Made by a program: the position numbers and the translations under genes
Shown: piece after piece, positions 7,607 to 15,400 of the stretch
Numbering within the stretch: the first letter of the stretch is position 1
How the letters are laid out: the number at the start of each line of letters is the position of its first letter
The notes under the pieces: generated by a model
Seen by the model: the letters and a program-made list of their open reading frames with translations, nothing else
What the model was told of the DNA's origin: nothing
The model's database searches: none
DNA from: an uncultured Candidatus Soleaferrea sp.
GTDB taxonomy: Bacteria > Bacillota > Clostridia > Oscillospirales > Ruminococcaceae
DNA length: 32,500 bases
Direction of reading: 5' to 3'
NCBI GenBank assembly: GCA_934527325.1
Contig: CAKTAG010000005.1
Span: 1-32,500, forward strand

Positions 7607-7790
7607 AAAGAATATAAAGACCCGTTTACGGGTGAGCAAGCAAAAAAAGGTAAATAAAAAAGCCGCTTAAGCGGCAAACCGGCGGAGGATGGTGCAAAAG
7701 GTAGACCCATTCATACACCATCAGGCGCTGCTGGTAAAAGCCCCTTGCAGAGGCAGAGCAAACCGCCGGTTTAGCCGGCGGTTTTGTTTA
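7607..7790. repeat. Palindrome-rich, GC-elevated block with competing hairpins
   Basis: This block is markedly richer in GC than its surroundings. Visible stems are ACCCG/CGGGT (7620-7633), the perfect palindrome GCCGCTTAAGCGGC (7661-7674) followed by T6 on the minus strand, GATGGTG/CACCATC (7687-7693 with 7715-7721) and AAACCGCCGG/CCGGCGGTTT (7760-7784) followed by TTGTTT on the plus strand. CCGGCGG at 7678-7684 can instead pair with CCGCCGG at 7763-7769, mutually exclusive with the last hairpin. This resembles an attenuator or a miniature mobile element abutting the IS200 stub. I do not recognise an Rfam family and see no supported coding frame. Confidence 0.5.
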
Positions 7791-8087
7791 TAACAACTTA
7801 CCATTTTTACCAACACAAGCCAATAAAAATATACTATTAAAGCAATATTTTTAACCATTAATCGGTATTTAATGGTATATTTTTTTATTAAATCACAAAA
7901 AATTATCAACAACCACAATATGATGTATTATAAACTTACCACATAAAAATTACCTATTTATCGATTATTTTTGTGCTAACAACTTTACACAACAAAGTGT
8001 TATATATACAATATTCATATATTGTATTAATATTTAGGCAAAACTAATGTATATCTATACGAATTTTATATTTGTTAAAAAAACATA
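7791..8087. other. AT-rich intergenic stretch, no gene seen
   Basis: About 300 bases between the palindromic block and the promoter of the next gene. No frame with a ribosome site, no tRNA and no clear repeat was found. Confidence 0.4.
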
Positions 8088-8115
8088 TTGATTATATAAT
8101 TCAGTTATATATAAT
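8088..8115 (+). promoter_or_regulatory. Sigma-A promoter of the exported repeat protein
   Basis: TTGATT at 8088-8093 and TATAAT at 8110-8115 with a 16-base spacer, 45 bases before the TTG start at 8161. Confidence 0.65.
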
Positions 8116-8160
8116 ATTACATAGTAAAATAAATTATATGAAAAAGGATGTAATTTAAAA

Positions 8161-9594
8161 TTGAAAAAATTAAAAAAATGGTTAATTATAACTGCCATTT
8201 GCTTTATACCTTTATGCAGCAATATTATATTTGCTAACAATTTGCCAAAAGATTTAAACATTGGTGGTAAATATTCCTATGTAAACCAAAAATTAACTGA
8301 ATATTTAAGTTTGCACACAGAAGATAGCGATAAATACATGGTAAAATACGCCATTTCAAAAGAAGTACTAGATAAATGGAAAGAAGATATAGATGCATCT
8401 GGGCAAAATAAGTACGGTGAATTTAACTTTTTAACCGGTGAACATGCATGGGCACCAGCATTTATAATAGAGAAAAGCGATAATTCAACACTTGCTGAAA
8501 ATGTAGAAGAAGAAGCAGATAGCATTATAAATGCCGGAATGTTTACACATATACTTGAAGAAAAAAAAAGATATTGGAACCAAAAATTCAAAAATAAATA
8601 TGATACAAGTTTACAACAAATGTCTAGATATGTATATGATAAACTAGCATTTGAATTTATAGCACTTAATACTTCAAAACCAAAAACGCAAATGTTTTTA
8701 GTAATACATCCAGAAACTTACAATCCAATTATATACGTATTTAAACAAAATAGACGTTTTGAATTTAACAGAGAATATATTTACGCACCAATGTGGAATA
8801 AGAAGATAAATGAAACATTTGGCAAAAACAGCAGAGAACAAATAATTAACCAAATAGAACGCTACCGCAATAGAAAAATCACACCATCTCCAAAACCTAC
8901 TGCAAGCCAATCAGCCACTGTTCCAAAAGTAATAGTTGTTACACCTAAAAGAAAATTAGAAGAACATTCAACTTTAAGCAAAGAAGAATATAAAAAATGT
9001 AAAATACTACAAAATAATGAAGATGAATATTTTAATACAAATTCTACTATTCGTGAATTCAAACCCTCTACTGCTCAAAAACAACAAAAAGCAAAAGGGT
9101 CTTCTTCATCTTGTAGCAACCAAAACTCAACAACAAAACCGATAAATAGTTATTTTTTGCCATTTAAAAATAATAACACAAAATCATCACCAGAAGAAGA
9201 TAAAGTAGATGTCGACAACAATTCTGCTGCAATACCACCATCACTAAAAGAAGAGAAAGTAGATGTCGACAACAACTCTTCTGCAATACCACCATCACTA
9301 AAAGAAGAGAAAGTAGATGTCGACAACAACTCTGCTGCAATACCACCATCACTAAAAGAAGAGAAAGTAGATGTCGATAACAACTCTGCTGCAATACCAC
9401 CATCACTAAAAGAAGAGAAAGTAGATGTCGATAATTCTGTTCCTAAAACTGAACAAAAGAAAAAACAACCTACCAAAACAAATACTCAACAGCCAATAAA
9501 ATTGCGTGACCCACCAAAAAAGAGAAAACGTAAAAATAAACAAGATGGACCCTCACCAAAAAAACAATTAACATTGCACCAATTTATGAAGTAA
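8161..9594 (+). CDS. Exported protein with tandem repeats and basic, NLS-like C-terminus; unknown function
   Basis: A 477-residue protein starting at TTG with AAAGGA about 12 bases upstream. Residues 1-26 form a signal peptide (Lys-rich n-region, hydrophobic core, likely cut near IIFA-NN). Residues 30-240 are a folded, unrecognised domain with many charged and aromatic residues. From about 245 it becomes low-complexity: TPKRKLEE, a Ser/Gln-rich linker with KPINSYFLPF, then four 18-19-residue repeats of the type EEKVDVDNNSAAIPPSLK plus a partial fifth. The end is strongly basic (PPKKRKRKNK, then SPKKQLTLHQFMK). The basic clusters look like eukaryotic nuclear localisation signals, and QLTLHQF resembles clamp-binding peptides. 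Monocistronic, with its own promoter and terminator. No homologue is recognised; a host-directed effector is inference. Confidence 0.8.
   Translation: MKKLKKWLIITAICFIPLCSNIIFANNLPKDLNIGGKYSYVNQKLTEYLSLHTEDSDKYMVKYAISKEVLDKWKEDIDASGQNKYGEFNFLTGEHAWAPAFIIEKSDNSTLAENVEEEADSIINAGMFTHILEEKKRYWNQKFKNKYDTSLQQMSRYVYDKLAFEFIALNTSKPKTQMFLVIHPETYNPIIYVFKQNRRFEFNREYIYAPMWNKKINETFGKNSREQIINQIERYRNRKITPSPKPTASQSATVPKVIVVTPKRKLEEHSTLSKEEYKKCKILQNNEDEYFNTNSTIREFKPSTAQKQQKAKGSSSSCSNQNSTTKPINSYFLPFKNNNTKSSPEEDKVDVDNNSAAIPPSLKEEKVDVDNNSSAIPPSLKEEKVDVDNNSAAIPPSLKEEKVDVDNNSAAIPPSLKEEKVDVDNSVPKTEQKKKQPTKTNTQQPIKLRDPPKKRKRKNKQDGPSPKKQLTLHQFMK
9193..9438 (+). repeat. In-frame 54-bp tandem repeat within the exported protein gene
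   Basis: Four full units (the first 57 bp, the others 54 bp) and a partial fifth encode EEKVDVDNNSAAIPPSLK. Units differ by very few bases (for example GCT/TCT and GAC/GAT), so they arose recently or are kept uniform by recombination. The unit length is a multiple of three, which also keeps meaningless frames open on the minus strand. Not CRISPR: there are no unique spacers. Confidence 0.95.
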
Positions 9595-9622
9595 TATAAA
9601 AAATTTAATTTATACATAAAAT

Positions 9623-9669
9623 AAAAAGTAACATGTTACAACGTTAAATTTTGTAGCATGCTACTTTTT
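9623..9669 (+). terminator. Terminator after the exported repeat protein
   Basis: A 19-bp stem (9623-9641 with 9651-9669; AAAAAGTAACATG against CATGCTACTTTTT) with one mismatch and one G-U pair, ending in a run of T. It lies 30 bases after the stop codon. Confidence 0.75.
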
Positions 9670-9965
9670 TTATTATTAAATTTAAAAAATAAACTAATTC
9701 TTAGCCAAAATTCAACATCTGTTGCAGAGTTGTTTTTTATTTTACAATTACCATAACCCACTTTACCGCAAAGCAAAAATTGGTAAAAATTCAACCAACC
9801 TTTTTTATGCCCTCACTCTTCTACAACACAAAAATCATTTTGCAACAATAATAAGCCAACATTTGAATATTAATAAATATATTATAAATAATAATAACAT
9901 AATAAAAATATATTCAATATACCCAAACTATTATAAAAATTTTAATTGAAAGGATTCTTATTAAC
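9670..9965. other. Intergenic stretch, no supported gene
   Basis: AT-rich. A 75-codon frame at 9722-9949 has no ribosome site and an Asn/Ile/Tyr-rich random composition, so I do not call it. The promoter of the next gene is presumably here, but no clear pair stands out. Confidence 0.4.
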
Positions 9966-10394
9966 ATGCAAAACAATAATATAGAATTACTAAACTCCAT
10001 CTACCAAAACGCAAAAATGGGCAGCGAAAATATTGCCCAACTTCTACCTAAAATAAATGATCAAAATTTTCAATCAACATTAATGAACCAACTTTCTAAA
10101 TACCAAGATATTGCAAACCAAGCAAACAAAATGTTAACAGACTTGAATTGCTCACCAAAAAAATGCATGGTAGATACACTAACAAGTAAAGCTTGCATAA
10201 CTTTTAACACATTAACTAACACATCTACATCACACATAGCAGAAATGATGATAACCGGCAACACAATGGGAGTTATAGACATAACTAAAAAATTAAACCA
10301 AACCCCTCATTGTAAAGAAGATGTGTGCAACCTATGCACAAATTTAATAGAATTAGAAGAAAACAGCGCCGAAAATCTAAAACAATTTTTGTAA
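9966..10394 (+). CDS. Conserved clostridial all-helical protein of unknown function
   Basis: A 142-residue, soluble and predicted all-helical protein: an N-terminal helix NIELLNSIYQNAKMGSENIAQLL, then LMNQLSKYQDIANQANKML, a central Cys-containing linker, HIAEMMITGNTMGVIDITKKL, and a C-terminal helix. It resembles a small family in Clostridia with the pattern SHIAEMMIxGNTMGIIDITK, possibly a ferritin-like four-helix bundle; function unknown. It has six Cys residues (SPKKCM, KACITF, HCKEDVCNLC), more than expected for a cytosolic protein of this size. AAAGGA lies 11 bases before the ATG. It precedes spoVAD by 54 bases and may be cotranscribed with it, hinting at a sporulation role (inference). 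Confidence 0.75.
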   Translation: MQNNNIELLNSIYQNAKMGSENIAQLLPKINDQNFQSTLMNQLSKYQDIANQANKMLTDLNCSPKKCMVDTLTSKACITFNTLTNTSTSHIAEMMITGNTMGVIDITKKLNQTPHCKEDVCNLCTNLIELEENSAENLKQFL

Positions 10395-10448
10395 CTTTAA
10401 ACAACAAAAATTTAACATTATTTTACTTAAAAAAAGGGAATGAATTTT

Positions 10449-11474
10449 ATGGCAAAAAAAATAGGCAAAAGTACTATATTAATGGAACACTCACCTGTGA
10501 TTTTAAATTTTGCTTCAATAGCATCTAAAAAAGAAGGTGACGGCCCTTTAGCTGCCTACTTTGATATAATAAACAAAGACCCCATGTTTAACAAAGAAAC
10601 ATGGGAACAAGCAGAAAGCACTATGCAACAACAAATTATAGAATATCTTTTAAAAAAATCTAACCTAGAGGCTAAAGATATTGATTTTTTATTTGCTGGA
10701 GATTTATTAAACCAATGCACTGGTACAAGCTACGGAGTTAAAAGTTTTAACATACCATTTTGTGGCCTTTACGGTGCTTGTTCTACTATGGCTGAATCTT
10801 TAAGTATGGCATCTATTTTTGTAGATTCTAACATTGCACAAAAATGCATAGCTGCAACTTCTTCTCACTTTTGTTCTGCCGAAAAACAATTTAGGTTCCC
10901 TGTTCAATATGGCGGCCAACGCACCCCCACAGCTCAATGGACTGTAACAGGAGCAGGCAGCATAATTTTAAGCCAAAACAACAACAGCCAACAACAAAAA
11001 AATTGCCCACATATTAAAGCTGTAACAATTGGAACTATTGAAGATTTAGGCGTTACAGATATAAACAACATGGGGGCTGCAATGGCCCCTGCAGCAGCTA
11101 GCACCATATTAAATTTTTTTAACGATACAAATGAAAACCCCAATAATTTTGATTTAATTGTTACAGGAGATTTAGGCTATGTAGGCTCTGAAATTCTTAT
11201 TGAACTTTTAAATAAAAATAACTTAGACATATCTAAAAACCATAACGATTGCGGAAAATTAATTTTTTACCGCGAACCTCAAGATGTGCACTCTGGTGGT
11301 TCTGGTTGTGGTTGTAGCGCCTCTGTGCTTTGTTCTTACATTTTAAAAAATTTAAAAAACAAAACTTTTAATAATATTCTATTTATTGCCACTGGCGCCC
11401 TTATGAGCCCAACAACTGTAAAACAAGGTCAATCTATTCCATGCATTGCCCATTTAGTAAATATTTGCAATTAA
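10449..11474 (+). CDS. spoVAD: Stage V sporulation protein AD
   Basis: SpoVAD is part of the SpoVA channel that loads Ca-dipicolinate into the forespore and releases it at germination; the subunit has a thiolase-like fold and binds dipicolinate. Hallmarks visible: FLFAGDLLNQCTGTSYGVK, the thiolase-like GLYGACSTMAESL, SSHFCSAEKQFRFPVQYG, and the C-terminal YREPQDVHSGGSGCGCSA. I start at ATG 10449, not the in-frame ATG at 10440, because AAAGGG lies 9-10 bases before 10449 but touches the earlier one. This gives 341 residues, like other SpoVAD proteins. The usual neighbours spoVAC and spoVAE are not on either side here, so the gene stands apart from its normal operon or is an extra copy. Confidence 0.95.
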   Translation: MAKKIGKSTILMEHSPVILNFASIASKKEGDGPLAAYFDIINKDPMFNKETWEQAESTMQQQIIEYLLKKSNLEAKDIDFLFAGDLLNQCTGTSYGVKSFNIPFCGLYGACSTMAESLSMASIFVDSNIAQKCIAATSSHFCSAEKQFRFPVQYGGQRTPTAQWTVTGAGSIILSQNNNSQQQKNCPHIKAVTIGTIEDLGVTDINNMGAAMAPAAASTILNFFNDTNENPNNFDLIVTGDLGYVGSEILIELLNKNNLDISKNHNDCGKLIFYREPQDVHSGGSGCGCSASVLCSYILKNLKNKTFNNILFIATGALMSPTTVKQGQSIPCIAHLVNICN

Positions 11475-11630
11475 TTACAGCAACATCACTAGCAATGCAA
11501 TAAAACACTTTAAACTTGGCAAACATCAAACACCTTAACACTTAATTAATTTTTAAATATAGTAGATGCCACATTATGGTAACTATTTTTGCTTTTTGGC
11601 TATACCATTCCAACTACTAAATAAATTTTA

Positions 11631-11723
11631 GATTTACACCAATTAAAAAATGGAAGCTCGATACAATAAATCTTTATCTAATTAATTTTTGTCGAACCAT
11701 TTGTTACAATTTATCTTTACCAT
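11631..11723. repeat. Dispersed repeat, copy A
   Basis: The segment around TACAATAAATCTTTATCTAA through TCGAACCATTTGTTACAA closely matches copy B at 17589-17675. From 11662 onward I count about 50 identities in 61 aligned bases, with similarity continuing upstream through TTTACACCAAT. It borders the group II intron fragment, so it may be part of the same element. Confidence 0.65.
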
Positions 11724-11954
11724 TACATGTAGTTACTGGGCTTCAGTTTGTTTGGCAACTTTACCCTCATGCATGGCCTTATGTGTGATTTCTGTTCGTC
11801 AGACCAGAGATTTGCCCATGGTTAATTTGTTCCCACATCCAGCTTCCTTCAAATTCCACCTCACGGTGGCCCCCCTTGCCTTCGGCTATATCCTTTCCAC
11901 TACCGGGCAGATTCCGGGCTTGCACCAATTAGAAACGTGCGCCGCCGGGCGCAC
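11710..11954 (-). mobile_element. Group II intron 5' fragment (domain I remnant)
   Basis: On the minus strand the segment starts with GTGCGCC, the usual 5' splice-site start of bacterial group II introns. It continues with conserved domain I blocks I recognise from gut Firmicute introns: GGTGCAAGCCCGGAATCTGC, GGAAAGGATATAGCCGAAGG, GAGGTGGAATTTGAAGGAAG, TCTGGTCTGACGAACAGAAA and GAAGCCCAGTAACTAC. There is no maturase reading frame, and domains V/VI are absent, so it is a truncated relic. It lies just downstream of the tRNA genes. The far end is uncertain because it merges into the dispersed repeat. Confidence 0.75.
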
Positions 11955-11956
11955 CG

Positions 11957-11998
11957 AAAAAAATAAAACCAGGCCTAAAGACCTGGTTTTATTTTTTT
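11957..11998. terminator. Terminator of the tRNA operon (bidirectional)
   Basis: A perfect 17-bp stem (11957-11973 with 11982-11998; AATAAAACCAGG against CCTGGTTTTATT) flanked by A7 and T7. It lies directly after the minus-strand tRNA-fMet and separates it from the intron relic. Confidence 0.85.
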
Positions 11999-12001
11999 AT
12001 T

Positions 12002-12078
<77 letters not shown>

Positions 12079-12101
12079 ATATTAACAAATATAAAAAAAC
12101 A

Positions 12102-12188
12102 TGGTGCCGGAGACCGGACTTGAACCGGTACGAGTTTTACCTCCCAGGATTTTAAGTCCTGTGCGTCTGCCGATTTCGCCACTCCGGC
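12102..12188 (-). tRNA. tRNA-Leu (TAA)
   Basis: Class II tRNA of 87 bases with a long variable arm. Acceptor GCCGGAG pairs with CTCCGGC, then A and an encoded CCA. The anticodon loop ACTTAAAAT gives TAA, and the T arm contains GGTTCAAGTCC. It is transcribed before tRNA-fMet, with 23 bases between. Confidence 0.95.
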
Positions 12189-12213
12189 AGCTACCACATT
12201 TATTTACTTTATT

Positions 12214-12242
12214 AGGATAACACAAATTTAAAGATATGTCAA
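12214..12242 (-). promoter_or_regulatory. Consensus promoter of the tRNA-Leu/fMet operon
   Basis: Minus-strand TTGACA (complement of 12237-12242) and TATCCT (complement of 12214-12219) with a 17-base spacer, about 25 bases upstream of tRNA-Leu. Confidence 0.85.
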
Positions 12243-12423
12243 TAGTTTTTTTGATTTTTTCAAAAATTTTTTAGAAAATTATTTTTACAAGCAATATAAA
12301 CACCAAATTTTAACACAATGTTAAATTATTGCAATAAAGTAAAAATATACAAAACACCAGCCATCAATTTGTATTAAATTCCACACAATAACATATATAG
12401 CTAAAAATGCTTCGGTTATATTG

Positions 12424-12452
12424 TTGCAAAATATTAAAAAATATGATACAAT
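12424..12452 (+). promoter_or_regulatory. Sigma-A promoter of the large exported phosphoesterase
   Basis: TTGCAA at 12424-12429 and TACAAT at 12447-12452 with a 17-base spacer, 32 bases before the ATG at 12484. Confidence 0.65.
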
Positions 12453-12483
12453 AATTCTATAAAAATAGAAAAGGAGTGTAGCT

Positions 12484-15400
12484 ATGAAAAAAACTTTTAT
12501 AAACAAACTGCATTTTAGTTTTGTTTTTTTAGCCTTAATTACTTTAACTACTTCTATAGTTCTTAATTTTACTTTTAACACAACTTTTGCAACTGATTCT
12601 AATGTGAACCCGATAACGGATATTGGCACCACAAATGATTCTATAATTAAAGTTATTGCAACTTCAGATTTGCATGGTAATTTTCAAGAAAATACAGCTA
12701 ATATCTACTTAGACATAGGCGGTAAGTCTCGTAGTTCTAAAAAATCTCATAAATCTGACGGATTGGATTTGAAAAAAGATGTAAAAGAATACATAGAGGC
12801 ACAAAGAACTGCATATGGCAAGGACAGTATTTTTGTTGTTGATTTAGGTGACATTGTTACAGCTTCATATAAACCTCAATATAATACAATAAATGATTAT
12901 CTATTTATAAATGAAAGTATAGAAAAAATAATACCAATATATAATGATATAGGATATGATTATATAGTACCTGGCAACCATGAAGGTACAAGGTACTTAA
13001 ATAAACAACTTGCAGCAAATATTTTCAACAAGACCGAAACCATAGACGATATTACCTTTAGAGATGCTGACAAGATTACAAACGCTACACGTGCAAAAAA
13101 GTTCTTTTTACCAGCCAGTACTTTATATAATATGTTTATAGACCATTACAAAGATGGTCATCCAACATTAAAAAATACTAAAATTTTATCTGCTAATATG
13201 AAGCAACTTGATATAGGTATTGTTGATAGTACAAAACAACTTGGTTTCCTTAAAATACACTACAATGCAGGTTCACGCACTAACCCCAAACCGACAATAT
13301 ACGACTTGCCCGACACTACTGAAGAACAATACACATGGTTAGATGATGCTTCTACTAGAACCTCTGCAATAGCAGATTTTGACTTTGTTCGTAGCCTCCT
13401 TAGCGAATTTAAATTTGATAATGGTAAGCTTTCTGGCACACAAAAAACATCAAAAAACAATACCAAACATTATGAATTGTTGCCTGAAGCTTTTAAAAGT
13501 ACATATAATGATACACACGACTTTATACAAAAATATGTTGAATCATCCGTTATAAAAGAAGTTGGCGATTTAAAGATTTGTTTTGTGGGACTCACAACAA
13601 AAGAAATTCAAGCATTATATTCTTCAAGCGCTGCCCAAGGTCTTAGTTTTAATTTTGATAAAAAACTACAAGACACATTAAATGATTTAGCTAGCCAAAA
13701 AGGTACGAAATTTGATTACATTATTGCTTTAACTCATATTGATGATGATGGTAAACGTAATGGGGCATATCAAACTTCTTTATACGACTTGAATACCTTA
13801 GGTTTGTCAAATAAATTTGATCTTATATTTAATGGGCACAAGCATGGTGAAGGAGAAAACACATCCAAGTACAATACTGAATGGGCACAAGCATCCGGTA
13901 GTTTAGGAAGCATTTTAGACGCTACTATAAAAAAATCTCCAGCTACATCACTACCTAAACTCTCTTATGACAATAATGTTAAATATGTAACAAAAGATAC
14001 TATTAAGAAACATATACCTTTTAGAGTTGAAATTTATGAGTCAGATGATCATGGCCAATATAATAAATCACCTAATGTAACACATATAGCAGAATCCTCC
14101 TCAGCAACTGTTACGCTCGGCAATTTAACCTCTAAATTTTACCTAAAAAATGCTGACGGCTCCACAAAAAATGATTACACAATAGACACATCTCTAACAA
14201 AGCTTCCTAATAATACTAATATTAGCATCAACAATGATGGTTCTTCTGTTTTTAAACTTTACTACAAAAAAACAACCAACCAACAATGTGAGCTACAACT
14301 AAAGATTTATTACGAAAACCCAAATAAAAAGCATACATATCCATCAACACCTAATGAAACACTAGCTTTTAAAAATACCGACGCCAAATGCTATTTTAAA
14401 GTTGGTGATACAATCACCATACAAGATATCGAAAGTAACAAATACTATGACTTTAAACCTAAAGATGACTATGCTATAAACACTGACAGTAAATACGGAG
14501 CTAAATCAACTGCTCAGGTAAAATTTACAGATTCCAACCCAAAAACTATGGACATATACTGCCACTGGTATAAAGTAGATCTTAAATTTAATGATGGTTC
14601 TAGTGATGAATCATTTATTACATCAGACTCTTTAGCTGCTGCAGCTACTGCATATAAAAAACTTAACGGAAAACATGATAGAGGGGAAGTAATACAGCTA
14701 CCTGACTGTGAGTTTAAAACCATAAGTGATGGATATCAATTCGTGAATTGGCAATCTAGCAGTGGCGCAACCTATCCTGTGGGTAAAGAATATCACCTAG
14801 TTCAACGGAAAAATGTTACATTCACAGCTACATGGAGACAACCAGAAATAGACCGTAAATATAACGTTAAGATATACAAACAAAAATTAGATGATTCTTA
14901 TGAACTTTCTAACACTTACACACAATCTGAAAAAATACCTGAAAATCAAGATTCAGAAGATATTACTATTTCAGAAAATGATGAACGCATCAATTTACCA
15001 GGATTTACTATAAATGATCAAGAATCAAAGTTAACCGCAACAGTATACAGGGATGGAACTCCCTCTAAAGACATAGTAGTTTACCTCGACCGCAAAAGAT
15101 ATGATGTAGACTTTGAGTTAGATAGTGGTAAATATCCACTAACTGGCAACTATGAATATGGAGAAACAATAACCCTTCCTACCCCATCTAAAGACGGTTA
15201 TAATTTTGTTAGTTGGCACCCCAGCCATGACAAAGAACAATGTTATCGAGGTGGCGAAAATGTCACTATAAATGAGGACGTTATTAAAAATATTAAAGGT
15301 AGCGACAAAATAAAATTCATTGCCAAGTGGCGGAAAGTAGAGCCTGGCAAAGTAAACTATAGAATTAACATTTTAAAAGAAAACCTCGATGATGATAATT

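Noticed and set aside
7607..7790. Known riboswitch, TnpB omega RNA or retron RNA
   Set aside because: None of the conserved cores I know could be matched, and no TnpB or reverse transcriptase gene is nearby; kept only as an unassigned structured block.
7721..7918. 65-codon minus-strand frame overlapping the palindromic block
   Set aside because: No ribosome site, ends within a hairpin and has no recognisable family; the palindromic structure explains the sequence better.
9193..9438. CRISPR-like periodic repeats
   Set aside because: Units are directly contiguous, in frame and without unique spacers; no cas genes in the window.
9150..9476. Long minus-strand frames across the repeat region
   Set aside because: Opened by the 54-bp periodicity of the plus-strand tandem repeat; they repeat the same short peptide and have no start signals.
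9722..9949. 75-codon frame upstream of the helical protein
   Set aside because: Composition reflects AT-rich non-coding DNA and no ribosome site is present.
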